A stretch of 64,000 nt of DNA from Berberis thunbergii (lineage: Eukaryota; Streptophyta; Magnoliopsida; Ranunculales; Berberidaceae): NCBI GenBank assembly GCA_003290165.1, contig QNQO01005755.1:42501-106500 (forward strand). The letters run 5' to 3'. Below the pieces are notes generated by a model that saw only the letters and a program-made list of their open reading frames with translations, was not told the DNA's origin and searched no databases. Below, one piece after another: positions 21,143 through 32,213 of the stretch. Position 1 is the first letter of the stretch, and each line of letters begins with the position of its first letter. Position numbers and translations under genes: made by a program.

Positions 21143-22308
21143 TGTTATACTTTTCACAAGGGAGGTGTGAAGCCATTTTTTCAGCACACTAAAAAATCCC
21201 ACAAGGTATTTAAAAACTAAGCTAATTATTATTGTTTTGTGCATTGTTTTTTATTGTTATTGTAAATTGAGCAGAATGGTGCACCATTGTCTGTGATCGA
21301 CACATGTGGTACTCTCCACAAATACGGGAATGGCCAATGGATCAATGACACTGCTAAAGAGACTTATGTTAGTCACGAGAAGTCTAGAACTCATTTTTCA
21401 GATTATAGAATTCTTGGTATATATATAATATATACTTGCAATTAAATATTATAATATACAATTGTAGAATGATATGAGGAAAATGTTAGATGACCAGGAG
21501 AAGTTGAAAGAAGAAGCACCTGAGGATACTCCATCTGATTCCATACAAGTTCCATTGGAGGGTGAGTTTGAAATAATGGGTGGAAAACTTGGGAGGAAAG
21601 GAAGATCTATTTGTGGCGTAGGAGATTTTCCACGTATGGAGTTCTCTGGCTAAAGCTTCCTCTCATTTTTGGCTTCTACTTCTCAAATTACTGAGGTTCA
21701 AGATCAAGTCAAGCTATTAACAACCAGTTTCCATAGTCTACAAAAGGAGAATCAACTATTAAAGGAACAATTGAAGTTGAATGAACAGCTGAATGCACAA
21801 ATGCAGGTATTTATATTTTATCCTTTTTTTTATCCCTAATCTTAGTATTAATTGAGTTGAATGCACAATTGGTGGTTGTTTGTTAAATCTAGCTAGCAAT
21901 CCTTGTTTGGCCGTAGAGTAGTAAATGCATAATGTCCTACCAAGGATGCACTGACTCTCCGAAAACCCCCCGAATCACGCGTCAAATACGTGTCGAACAC
22001 GAATTTGCGTACGACACGCGCTGGACACGTATTGGACACGGGGTCAACGGTCAAAATTCGTTGACTGATCTGGACACGGCCCAGACACGGTCAGACACAG
22101 TCCGGAGGTAGTCAAAATTCGTTGACTACAAAATTTTGTTAATTTCGCCCGATTCTTCCTCCTCCCACACAGACCGAGTCAGAGCAAAAAAAAAAACCGA
22201 AACCCTAACTCAGAAGCCCTTTCGCAGCCATCGATCGATCAATCGATCGTCAAAACTGATAGAGATGGAGGATAAGAGATCGACAGACGGAGCAGAGGAG
22301 AAGAGATC

Positions 22309-25098
22309 ATGGCGTCCTCATCGACACCAGGTACGTTCGATCGATCGATTTCTTTTTTTTTCCTGAGATGTAGAGATCGATCGATTTCGTTCCAGTTATG
22401 TGAGTTGTTTCATCGACCCTCGATTGAGATCGATTTCATCGATCGATTATTCGATTGCTTTTTTTTCTCTACTATAAGCTATTCTCTGAATCTCTGCAAG
22501 TGTTTTTTTTTTTTTGAAATTTCAGCGATTTCAATTTCAACAATCGATTCGATTCATTCGATTTTTTTTTCTCTGCTATAAGCTATTCTCTGAATTTCTA
22601 CAAGTGTATTTTTTTTTTGAAATTTCAGCGATTTCAATTTCAACAATCGATTCGATTCATTCGATTTTTTTTTTCCTGCAACTACAAGTGTATGTTTTCG
22701 GCTTCCTGCGATTCGTTTTTTCTTGCAAGTGTATGTTTTTTCTTGAAGTGTATGAATCTCTGCAAGTGTATGTTTTCCTTCCTTGCACCTATTTGCTGGA
22801 AAGTGAAAAGTGAAAACTAAAAAAGAAATTAAAATTGGTTTTAGTAGGCCAAGGAACTGGAGATGATCTTTGGAAGCATGTGACAAGTTTAGGAAAACCA
22901 AGTGAAGGTGGGGGAAACCTTAGATGGAAGTGTAACTATTGTCAGAAAGAATATACAGGCTCTCTTACTAGATTGAAGCACCACTTGTTGAAGATAAGTG
23001 GTCATGGGATAGCTATTTGTGCCAAAATCTCCCCCATACAACTTAGAGAGGTGCAAAAATTTATTGAAGAAGCTGCATTGAAAGCAGAAAGTTCAAGGAT
23101 ACGAAGTGTTCCTTTACCTCCTTCAGTGGGATCAAGTAGTCACCCTCACCTGAGTTCAAGTAGTGGGGGGGTTGGCCCTTCAGTTCCACTTCCATACAAT
23201 GAACAAAGGAAGAGGAGAGCCATTACTAATCCTATTGCACATGCGTTCAATATGAGTGAGCGACAAGAGTTGGATGCTTTGATTGCAAGGGCGTTCTACT
23301 CAACTGCATTGCCACTCAACCTTGCAAGGAATCCATATTTTCAGGAGGCTTTTACCTTTGCAACGAATAAAGCAAAGTCTATTAGTGGGTTACAAGATTC
23401 CTGGGTATAATGCATTGAGGACGACATTGCTTCAAAATGAAAGGAGCAACATTGAGAGGTTGTTGGAGGCAACAAAGTTCACATGGGTTACTAAAGGGGC
23501 AACAATTGTTTGTGATGGGTGGACTGATTCTCAAAGGAGGCCTCTCATTAATTTCATAGTGATTAATGAGGGTGGTCCAATGTTCTTAAAGGCTGTGAAC
23601 TGTGAAGGGGAATACAAAGACAAGTTCTTCATTGCTAATTTGATCAAGGAAGTTGTACGTGAGGTTGGGCCAAGGAATGTCGTTCAAGTTATAACCGACA
23701 ATGCTCCAATTTGTAGGGCTGCAGGTTTACTTGTTGAGAGCGAGTATCCTGAGGTTTTTTGGACACCTTGTGTAGTCCACACTCTCAACCTTGCCTTGAA
23801 GAATATATGCGCTCCAAAGAACACGCCTGCAAATGAAAAGGCCTACAGTTTGTGTAGTTGGATTATTGATGTTGTTGGGGATGGGGTGATGATCAAGAAC
23901 TTTATCATGAACCATTCCATGAGGTTGCACATGTTTAATGAGCATTCGAGATTGAAGTTGCTTTCCATAGCTGAGACACGCTTTGCTTCAAGCATAATTA
24001 TGTTGAAGAGGTTGAAAGACATTAAAAGTAGCATCCAAAGTATGGTGATTGGAGATAAGTGGGATTTCTATAAGGAAGATGATGTTGACAAAGCACGGAT
24101 TGTGAAAGGAATACTATTGGATTACTTGTGGTGGGACAAAGTGGATTATGTGTTTCGTTTCACAAAACCTATTTATTCAATGTTACGGAGGGCTGATACA
24201 GATAAGTGTTGTCTTCACTTGGTGTATGAGATGTGGGATCTTATGATTGAGAAAGTGAAACAAGTTATTTATCGTCATGAAGGAAAGGAAAATACAAGTG
24301 AGGAGGAGTCAGAGTTTTTTCAGTGGTGCATCAGATATTGGTAGATCGATGGGAGAAAAACAACACACCACTGCATTGCTTAGCACATTCCTTGAATCCA
24401 AGGTAAATAATTACATTGTTTTTAATTTTTTATTCTACTTATTTTTTATTTGGGACATTGTTAATATTAATATATAATATAGGTATTATAGCAGCGAATG
24501 GTTGCAAGAGGATCCTAATCGTATTGCGCCACACAAAGATCCTGAGATTACAAATGAGAGAAATATATGTTTCAAGAGATACTTTCCTCTAATTGAAGAC
24601 AGAAGAGTGGTTGTTACAAAGTATGTAAAGTTTTCAACTGCTGCTGGGCAGTTTGCAGAAAGTGATGCTATACAGAATAGAGCATACCTAAATCCTGATG
24701 TGTGGTGGGTTGCTCATGGTACCAGTGCACCTAATCTCTTGAATATTGCTTTGAAGTTACTTGGCCAACCTTGTTCTTCCTCATGTTGTGAGAGGAATTG
24801 GAGCACATATAACAACATCCACTCATTAAAAAGGAACAAATTGACCCCAAAACGAGCTGAAGATTTAGTGTATGTGCATTCCAACCTTCGTCTTTTGTCA
24901 AGAAGAAAACAAGAGTACCAAGAAGGTGAGACAAGGATGTGGGATGTCACAGGAGATACTATTGATTCGTTGGATTTGGATGCTACTGGAGTGCTTGAGA
25001 TTGCCAGTCTTTCGCTTGATGAACCTGAGCTAGAGGCTGGACTGTTGGATGCAAAAAATGTGATAGTGGATGAGCTAGTTAATAAAGAAGAGATCTAG
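22309..25098 (+). pseudogene. hAT transposase (BED finger, DUF659, C-terminal dimerisation), two frameshifts
   Basis: Exon 1 is 22309-22330 (MASSSTP), exon 2 starts at 22845 (VGQGTGDDLWKHVTSLG), a small intron is 24403-24482, and the last exon ends TAG at 25096-25098. A BED zinc finger (CNYCQKEY...LKHHLLKISGHGI) is followed by a Ser/Pro linker, the DUF659 region (ATIVCDGWTDSQRRPLINFI, ITDNAPICRAAG, WTPCVVHTLNLAL) with the DDE-type acidic residues, then the hAT dimerisation domain (PCSSSCCERNWSTYNNIHSL, RAEDLVYVHSNLRLL). The protein would be about 730 residues, normal for the family. Two single-base frameshifts break it: an extra base near 23391 and a missing T in a T-run near 24316-24321. Both could be real decay or sequence error. 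Intron 1 holds tandem repeats (22450-22670). Confidence 0.88.
22450..22670 (+). repeat. Tandem repeat in intron 1 of the hAT transposase
   Basis: A unit of about 105-110 bp is repeated two to three times. It contains poly-T, aaatttcagcgatttcaatt, aacaatcgattcgattcatt and gctataagctattctctgaa. Each unit includes a ttcag acceptor-like site, so alternative splicing is conceivable. Confidence 0.75.
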
Positions 25099-25494
25099 CC
25101 GCCTCGCTGGTGACTGGTGAGTTTTTAAAATTATCAATTTACAGTATCAAGTTAATGAAATTATATGAGTATGACTTGACTAATTGACTACTTTATGAGA
25201 TTTACAGTATCAATTTACAGTATGTCAGTATCAAGTTAATGAAATTATGCTTTATGAGTATGACTTGACTACTTGAGCAGTTGAGCTTGACTTTATGATG
25301 CATTTGTAAATTTGAATGAATGAATTTGAATGTATTATTGATATGTTTGAATTTGATGAGTTACAAAAAATATATATTAAAAAATTAAGTTTGACCGTTG
25401 TCGCCGAGTCGCCGAGTCCTATTTTTTTGAAAATTGTCGAGTCGCCGTGTCGTGTCCGTGTCCGAGTCCGAGTTCGTGCATCCTTGTGTCCTAC

Positions 25495-27111
25495 TATTCG
25501 CTTCGCCCTTGATATGATTAAGAATTTAAATGGATGTTCAACACCATCGCTACCAATAAAAACAACCTAAAATTACCAAAAGGCACAATTTCGTTGTGGT
25601 TTTGAGGACAAGGAATGTCCACTGCTATCGAGATTTCCCTGTGCAAATCTGTAGGAGCTACGGGATATTTTTTGCAAGAGTATATGGATTTGGTGCACAA
25701 TTTGTATGAAGAACAATTCCTTGACCAAAAGAAGTTACATTTTTTTCTCATTCCTAGTTCCCAAATTAGTTGATGTTTAGAGATACATTAGCCTGTGTTT
25801 CCACAAAGTTTTGTGGAAATGCTAGTTTGCAGTAGTAAGGTTACACCAGAACTCTAGATAGCAATGTTGTTCTGTTTATTCTAAGAAATTACTAAATGTT
25901 TTTTTGGTGCCAATAACAATATCACTTAGTATTTTGCAAAATAACAGTTTCGTGAAAGCGTAAGGATGTCAATTGGAAATTCTGGCTGGGTTTAAGTCGA
26001 AATTAGTTTTGGATTTAAATGGGGATTAGAATATGTAAAATTTCATCAATTACTGTTATCATTATTTTTATCTTCTCTTCATTGATATATTTTCTTAAAT
26101 ATTGTCATTATTATTAAGAAGACATTGGTTGGATCAATAGATTATAATATGTTGGAAGGTTTTTATACCTGATTTGGGGACAGGCTAAACTAATCAACTA
26201 CAACAAATCCCATCAAATCCGCTTTACCAACTAGTCTAAAGCAGAAGTTTCAATCACTATGATGGTTGGAAAAGAATTGCTCAAGCAGTGTCTAGTATGC
26301 CATGATATATTATCTAACTAAAGAAGAAAAAAAAAAAAAGAGGAAAAGATTTAAGTAGGCCACTATAATGATTAACCACGTTCGATGAATACAATCTGTA
26401 AAGAAAACAAAAGAGATTTCCATATTTATGTTTTTTTTTTTTTTTTTGACTTGTGCCTCCCCACCAAAATCATATAATCTCATTTCCTAGCTTTGCAAAG
26501 AAAATCACTTTTATACTTTCACAAATGTGTGAATTGCACTTCTTTTTCCAGTTATTAATTCTATAATTTCTTCTTTAGAATCTTCACAACTATCAAATCA
26601 TGCAATCTTCTACTTCAGACAAAATCTCTGACATGGAAGTTTTGAATTCTTATTTTAGGACTTAATGTGTCAGAAACTCATCTCTGATTTGGAGACTACA
26701 AAGTTTTGTTATGTTGTTCTACGAAACGATTTATTTGAATGAACATTATGCAGCACCTTAATTAACTATTTAGTTTGAATGTATATATTGTCAGACTCAT
26801 GAATTGCACTGCTCTTCAAGCAGCTAGATGAAAGTTGACCTGGATAAGATTATCAAGATTTTTTGCATTATAGAAGATCTGGAAAACCTTGTTTACTCTG
26901 TTTTTCTGCCATACAAAAGGATTGTTATTGTACCATCCCATACTACCGTCGGCTTTTGTAGTTTATTTTAGTTTATTTTTAGTTAGTAAACGCCTTACCA
27001 TATATGAAGTAATGGACAATGGCTCATGATCTATAGAAAGTTGGCAACCATGAGTTACCATATAGAAAATTAAATTTTACTAGCATTTATACTTGTTAAT
27101 GTTGAATGCAG
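25495..27111. other. CACTA intron sequence, no gene seen
   Basis: AT-rich. It is interpreted as the last intron of the Transposase_24-type gene. Poly-T (26428-26448) and poly-A (26325-26340) runs are present. No coding exons were recognised. Confidence 0.5.
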
Positions 27112-27439
27112 GCTTTTTTGACAATTACAATGCAATCAGATTGTATCAACAGTGTTTCTTCCCGCCACGATCCAAACAGTTATAATGGTAGTGATGTACA
27201 TCCAAATGATCCTTATTTTGATGAGCTTGGTGGTCATGACGGTGATGAAGAGTGATTCAAGGAGGTGTGGGTATGAATAGATGCTGAGTTAAGGAGCTTA
27301 GTGTTGCTAGAGTAGACGTAGTTATTTTTTGGACATCAAAATGATGTAACTTGATAACATTATTGTTTTCAGTTATGTGACTTTACATATGCAATGAAAG
27401 AATCCAATTTTTATTATGAATGAAAATTTTACTATTTTG

Positions 27440-28040
27440 ATTTTAGATTCTGCATTACACAAAAAATAGGTGATGCTATTTAAGAGTATGTGCTAGTAGA
27501 CAGCTACAATAAATGGGTGAAGAATGAGTTGTCACAAATATAATGAAAGTGTGAAGAAAACTTCGTCACAGATAGATAATTTTAATGTATGAAATCATTA
27601 CCGTGACAAACTATTCCTAACGTATAAATTATATAAGTGAGGAAAGATTCCTCACAGAAAGTTCATAGTAGATATTTAAATCATTATCGTGACAAGCTAT
27701 TTTTCACATATAAATCACATAAGTGAAAAACGATTCGTCACAGAAAGTCACCACACGTGACGCCAGATTTTTGTTACGCATAACACTCTACAGTGACGAC
27801 ATTTTCGTCACCCATATTGTAATTGTATATTCGCGCGCTAAGTTTATGTGAGAAACCACGCACCACGTAAGTGGACTTTTCATGACGAGTTATGAATTCG
27901 TCACCTAATACTTTGCTTGACACCCTTTATGTGAGGGACGCTGTGACTACTGAAATTCGTCATCGTTGCCGAACGGTGACGAATAAACATATTTTAGTAA
28001 GGAATAACGTTCGTCACCAAATCCCAAATTTCTTGTAGTG
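27440..28040 (+). repeat. CACTA right subterminal repeat region
   Basis: Dense repeats of TTCGTCAC/GTGACGAA with variants such as tcgtcacag, gtgacaagct and cgtcaccaa. Two diverged direct copies of a block of about 100 bp (aaatcattaccgtgacaa near 27593, aaatcattatcgtgacaag near 27679) are present. This is the expected architecture of a CACTA terminus and ends in the TIR. Confidence 0.85.
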
Positions 28041-28043
28041 ATT

Positions 28044-28200
28044 GCTAACCATTTAACATTGTACTCCTATACTAATTTTTTCAGTATGCTATGGATAGCT
28101 CTGTTCCTACTCTCTGCGCATTCCAAAAACATGATATTGTTAATCATTACTAACACATGGGTTACTTCTTGTACTTTGCCTCTCCTGCAAAGGGAAACTA
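28044..28200 (-). pseudogene. LINE-A ORF2, N-terminal endonuclease fragment
   Basis: Just right of the CACTA, minus-strand frames give a WNxRxVGN-like stretch (GGAATGCGCAGAGAGTAGG on that strand), then RNRAIHSILKKLV, the usual start of a plant LINE endonuclease. The frame then runs into the ATT target site at 28043 and continues from 13216 on the other side of the insertion. At least one frameshift separates the two blocks. Confidence 0.55.
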
Positions 28201-28441
28201 CTTTTCTTACTCTATTTACTTCTCAACTTTTTGACATCATTTGAAGCATACCCAGTTTCAATTTACTATTTATTAGAACTACTGTTGTTTTCCTCTTGGT
28301 TAGGCTGAGACCCCCGCATCATCAGCCCTACCACTACAATATCTTCTTTTGAGCTCACTTTTTTATCACCAGGCTGAACCCCCATGCCCAAAGGCATTGT
28401 TTCCACCAGTTTATCAAGTTGTTGAACCCCTTATTTTGCCT

Positions 28442-29613
28442 TCAACGAAATGAGCTACCCTGACTTGCCTTTAAAGGTACCGGAATCACACCCATAACGT
28501 CACTAGCCTTCTCTGCCTGGTTTATTAGCGGACACACACTGCTTGGCATCCCCTTTTCACGTTTTTTGATAGCCATAAAAATATCTCCGCTGTCATACCC
28601 AGCTCCTTTTAGATTGACCCTGATTCTAGCGGTTTCATAACCAACCGTGGGAGCATGCGCAACTCCCTTTTCTGCCTGATGTTGTGCTGATTTTTCATCA
28701 CCCTTGCCTACAATTAGATCAGGTGTAGCCTCCTTTTCCCCATCCTGATTGTCTTCATATTCCACAGATTTTTCTTCTCCGACCACGTCTTCAGCAAAAG
28801 CATTAAAAAGATTCTTATTCAGAAGCAACTTTGTGTTCAGATCATAGACTATGATCTGCTCATCTACGAGCCTCCTCTCTTTCTAGTTTCTGACTAGGAA
28901 TAACTTCTCCTTTGGAGTTTTTGGCTCCACTCGGTCAAACCTCTGGGATCCCTACTTTCCCTTTTTCTCAACTTGACTATAAACTTCTTTGGTCTCGCCT
29001 TTTTTAGGTTTAGAGTCCTTCAAATAATGATTAGTATCCTACGTCTTTTTCAGGCTAAAAGCTTTCTGCAATACAACTCATGGTGACCAATCATAGAACA
29101 ATAGTTGCAATATTTGAAACCAGGAAATATGATATTTTGGCAGAAACCATTGTTACCCAAGATATCTACCCATATTTTGGGTGGGAAAGGCACGGAGAAA
29201 TCCATCTCCACACATATATGGGCAGTCCTTAGTTTAGTATAACATTGAGTACTTTCATCTATGTGCAACAAGGTTCCAAGAGGGCCACCTACCTCCTTAA
29301 GGAAAATCGGATGAAACAACTGAAGCGGTAGATCAGGAAGATCCACTCATAGCGGTACACGAATCGGATCCACCTTAAGACTAAAACCTTGACGCCATCT
29401 GAAAGCTTTGAATCTCAACCCCCCCCCGCCTCCCTCCCCGGATCATATAAGAATTTCTCGATAAAGCTTTTTTTTCTCGGTAAAGCTTTTTTAACTTCCT
29501 CTTCTACTTGAAATCTTACAATCACGTGCCTAGGATCAAGTAAGCCCCATCGTAAACTCACCGTTCACCTCCCAAGAGTTATGAATAGTTTCTTTGATAG
29601 CTTCAAGAGATGG
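28442..29613 (-). pseudogene. LINE-A ORF1, C-terminal part (DUF4283/zf-CCHC_4)
   Basis: Minus-strand blocks read RPSLEAIKETIHNSWEVNGE near 29613-29555, DPRHVIVRFQVEEEV in a shifted frame near 29520, then at 29346-29050 DLPDLPLQLFHPIFLKEVGG and GFKYCNYCSMIGHHELYCRK. The last contains a CX2CX4HX4C knuckle of the zf-CCHC_4 type. Downstream (28828-28442) is an acidic, low-complexity tail with PDLIVGKGDEKSAQHQ. This domain pair is the standard ORF1 of plant L1-type LINEs and binds the element RNA. Multiple frameshifts are present. Confidence 0.8.
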
Positions 29614-30481
29614 TCGATAACTAGGGGTGGGCAAACGGGTCAAAGATCCGTGGATTCAACTCGAACCGGACCGTTTTCCTCTAAACGGTCCGGATTTAAA
29701 TTATAAGTTTTTAGATACGGTCTGGATCCATTTTAAAAAGGTCCTGTCCCGGTTCCTAATTTTAAAAACGAAACGGTCCGGATTGGACCCGTTTCAAACC
29801 AGTTTAGATTTAGTTATAAAATCTTAAATATGGAACTAAATACTAAATACTCCTTTAGGACCTTTACTCTAAGTGAACCTCTGTTCTTTCGATCCCTCCC
29901 AACCCTAGCAATAGCAAAGCAACTCATTTCCTCTTTAGAGAAGTGAGCAGTGAGCAGAGCACCCGCAGGCCGCCTCCCCCTCTCGCATCCTCCACTAACG
30001 GTCGCTAAAGAAGGTAAGAGACTTGTGAATTTGTGATCTTCTTCTCCTCGCTGATTTCTCAATCACATTTTGTATTGATTTCCTCTCATCTCTGGTCTTC
30101 TTCTCTTCCCCTCTCTTTTCTGTAGCCCGCATCTTCTTCGGTCTCCTCTCTGATTTCTTGAAGAACTGATCTGTAGAAGAAGAAGGAATTGATCTCAGAT
30201 TGCTCATTCAGGTTCGTCTGAACTCTGCCTCCTGATTTTTTTTTTTTTTTTTGTATGAATGGAGAATGAGAAATGAAATTGTTTGGTACTTTGGTTGCTG
30301 ATTCTTCCTCTGTACTCTGCCTCCTGATTCTTCCTCTATACTGTAACAAAAACTGGCCTTGGCCTCAGCCTCTCTAATTGGGAGGGATCAGATAACTTAG
30401 ATCAGAGAAAAAATAATTATCCATACAACATTAAAGGTTGGGTTTGATGGTTAGATAACTTAGATCTGAAAAAAATAATTA

Positions 30482-30540
30482 GTGAGATTTGTTCCCTGCC
30501 TAATTGTTTGTGTGAGATCTGTTCCCTGCCTAATTGTTTG
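30482..30540 (+). repeat. 30 bp tandem duplication
   Basis: Two adjacent copies of gtgagatttgttccctgcct plus aattgtttg, differing at one base (gatttg versus gatctg). It lies directly before the tgcag acceptor of the carboxypeptidase-like exon. Confidence 0.85.
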
Positions 30541-30543
30541 CAG

Positions 30544-31349
30544 GTACATAAAGCTGTGTGGAGCTTGTCCTTGTTGCAACAACCTGTGGAGCTTGAAAAA
30601 TATGCTGAGATCTATTACAATAGAGCTGATGTGCAGAAAGCACTTCATGCCAACTTCACTAAAATTTCTTATAAGTGGACTGCATGCAGGTGAATAGCTA
30701 CTCTTCAAATGCAGTTAAATCGACTATATATATAATTATGTTTTAACTTCAAGAAGAAATCCTAGCTACAAGATTGATTACCTTGTTAGATAGCTTTGGG
30801 TATCCATATAGGCTAGTTCAATTGTTTTAACCAAGATGCACATTTCTTGGCATTTCAAAATTGATCAATGTTTCCCTTTTTTTTCAGAGGATGAATAATT
30901 CGAGGCAGAAAAAGAACAAGTTGTGAAGGAGATTGCTGCATTAGAAGTTAAACAGTGAGATGTGTTTCATGTTTATTATTCAAAGCACAAGTCAGATGCT
31001 TTAAATTGAGTGTTTATTTTCCTCTCTAATCAGATTCAGAACTGAAACCTATTACTAGTTTCTGAGTACTGAACATTTTAGTCAAGCACAGGGTGAAGAG
31101 GAGCTTACTAAATGCTCAGAGCATGTCAAGAAGGTGTGTCTGTGCTGCGTCGAGATGTTGCATTTAGAGGTCACTAAAATTTCTTATAAGTGGACTGCAT
31201 GCAGGTGAATAGCTACTCTTCAAATGCAGTTAAATCGACTATATATATAATTCTGTTTTAACTACTTATTCACATATTTTTATTTACAGTGAAACTCTGA
31301 ACCGAAATTGGAATGATACAGCTATATCAGTTCTACCTATTTACTGTAA
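30544..31349 (+). pseudogene. Captured serine carboxypeptidase-like (SCPL) fragment
   Basis: The exon at 30544-30689 encodes [20 protein letters not shown] then [14 protein letters not shown], ending in AG before GT. The exon beginning at 31290 gives SETLNRNWNDTAISVLPIYC, and the split Ser codon (AG plus T) restores TACSETLNRNW exactly as in plant SCPL proteins. These residues lie in the middle to C-terminal part of SCPL enzymes (secreted or vacuolar hydrolases and acyltransferases of about 450-480 residues), before the Asp and His of the catalytic triad. No catalytic Ser region is present, so it cannot be an enzyme. After IYCN the sequence leaves the family. Confidence 0.85.
31164..31252 (+). 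repeat. Internal direct copy of the SCPL exon end and intron start
   Basis: About 85 bp (actaaaatttcttataagtg through tatatataatt) duplicates 30657-30738 almost exactly, including the exon end TGCATGCAG and its GT donor. The element thus carries two copies of the same splice donor about 510 bp apart. Between them (30890-31160) is a third, unidentified open stretch with EAEKEQVVKEIAALEVKQ. Confidence 0.85.
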
Positions 31350-31558
31350 CATGTATGGGGAAACAGCTATGGGGTCGAAATCATTGAGACCAAGAAGAGG
31401 TATTTATTCCCTTTAATTTCTACACAATAACTGCTATTGTTGTGTAGCAATTAACAAGTTAATCAAGTGCAGAAGTTTGCTACATGCATATGTTCTGTAT
31501 ATTCCAAGTTCAAGATAATGATTAACCAGCAGCTAAACCATATGATTTACAATTGCAG

Positions 31559-31661
31559 CTACTACGACGGAGTCGCTGAGGTTTCAGCATCTGAGAACGA
31601 TGGGAAATGCAAGTGTGGTGCAAGCTGCAGTTGCGTAGACTGCAAATGTGGTGGTCATTAA
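31559..31661 (+). pseudogene. Captured metallothionein C-terminal exon
   Basis: After an aattgcag acceptor the exon reads YYDGVAEVSASENDGKCK and then CGASCSCVDCKCGGH, TAA at 31659-31661. The CKCGxxCxCxxCxCG cluster after an ENDGK hinge is the C-terminal metal-binding domain of plant metallothioneins, most like type 3. The N-terminal Cys domain is not visible upstream. Plant metallothioneins are cytosolic Cys-rich proteins of 60-80 residues that bind Cu, Zn and Cd. Only the last exon was captured, in line with the SCPL pieces, so a chimeric transcript could in principle splice into it. Confidence 0.85.
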
Positions 31662-32213
31662 TTAAATAAACTTAAAGGAACCAACGGATCCTAGAAACAT
31701 GTTATGTAATAATGGTTAATAAAATGGTGGAATTGTGTTCGTTATTCAAGCACAAATGGATTTGGTTGTTTCCATGCATCTGGGGCAAGTTGTAGAAACA
31801 GTTTTTTGTGCCTTGACAGGAACAGTTTTTTGTAGAAACAGTTTCCTTGATTTTAGTTGATGTTCCCAAAAGGAAAAAATTGTGAGTTTATCCATTTAAT
31901 TTAGATACCTGTTTAGATGATAATGCTGCCCATCAGGCATAGTTGGAGAATAGTCTAGAATGGAGTGTACCAATCCTATTTGTAGAAACAGTTTCCTTGG
32001 TTTTAGTTGTTTGTAAGATTTCTCTCATTTTGAACATTGGAACCGTTTGGAACCGTAGGAACCGGACCGTTCCAAACGGTTCGAGTTAGGTTCGTTTCCA
32101 ATGTTCAAAATGAGGGGATCCGGACCGGACCGGATCCGTTATTTTTAAACGGTTCGAGTTAGGTTCCTCCAAATTTGGAACCGATCCGGACCGTGCCCAC
32201 CCCCATCGATAAC

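Larger units (their letters stand above)
21941..25486 (+). mobile_element. hAT transposon, nearly autonomous, nested in the CACTA
   Basis: Left end CAAGGATGCACTGAC, right end (minus strand) CAAGGATGCACGAACTC: an 11 bp terminal inverted repeat. The 8 bp duplication TGTCCTAC lies at 21933-21940 and 25487-25494, as expected for hAT elements. Subterminal regions contain many short GACACG/CGTGTC motifs on the left and CGAGTC/CGTGTC on the right. At 3546 bp it contains one transposase gene covering most of its length. It sits in the last intron of the CACTA gene. Confidence 0.95.
21275..27255 (+). pseudogene. CACTA Transposase_24 (Ptta/En/Spm) gene, 3' exons, interrupted
   Basis: Three in-phase exons are seen. 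21275-21367: DTCGTLHKYGNGQWINDTAK then ETY. 21468-21806: NDMRKMLDDQEKLKEEAPED, then EIMGGKLGRKGRSICGVGDF, then a coiled coil EVQDQVKLLTTSFHSLQKEN. 27112-27255: a 47-residue acidic tail ending DELGGHDGDEE and TGA. The HTLKK.GxWxDxxAKExYxxM pattern followed by GRKxRxxxGVG is the Transposase_24 signature of plant CACTA elements. An in-frame TAA at 21651-21653 breaks exon 2, while the frame continues intact on both sides. The last intron now contains the hAT at 21941-25486. Upstream exons are not identified. Confidence 0.75.
13220..28040 (+). mobile_element. CACTA (En/Spm-type) transposon, 14.8 kb including nested insertions
   Basis: The left end is CACTACAAAAAATCTGG. The right end, read on the minus strand, is CACTACAAGAAATTTGG. 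Both are flanked by the 3 bp duplication ATT (13217-13219 and 28041-28043), as expected for CACTA elements. Subterminal sequence on both sides repeats GTGACGAA/TTCGTCAC motifs, the usual transposase-binding type. Inside are a Transposase_24-type gene with a nonsense codon, an LTR element, an autonomous hAT and an antisense QCR7 copy. No TNP2/Transposase_21 gene is visible, so the element would need a transposase from elsewhere. Without the LTR element and the hAT it would be about 5.1 kb. It interrupts ORF2 of LINE-A. Confidence 0.92.
29622..32205 (+). mobile_element. Gene-capturing (Pack-type) hAT transposon inside LINE-A ORF1
   Basis: Left end TAGGGGTGGGCAAACGG, right end (minus strand) TGGGGGTGGGCACGGTCC, with the 8 bp duplication TCGATAAC at 29614-29621 and 32206-32213. 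The GGGGTGGGCA terminus is widespread in plant hAT elements. Both subterminal 150 bp are rich in cggaccgg, cggtccgga and accgtttgg motifs in both orientations. The 2.58 kb interior has no transposase. It carries exon pieces of a serine carboxypeptidase-like gene and a metallothionein gene, both in + orientation and with introns, plus an internal duplication. It is therefore non-autonomous. Confidence 0.93.

Noticed and set aside
20549..21204. A 9 bp repeat (atcccacaa) flanking the QCR7 copy as a possible target duplication
   Set aside because: No terminal inverted repeat or poly-A lies next to either copy, so it may be chance. I list the repeat but do not use it to define a mobile unit.
22554..22901. 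Minus-strand frame of 115 codons over hAT intron 1
   Set aside because: It is antisense to the transposase intron repeats and has no family features.
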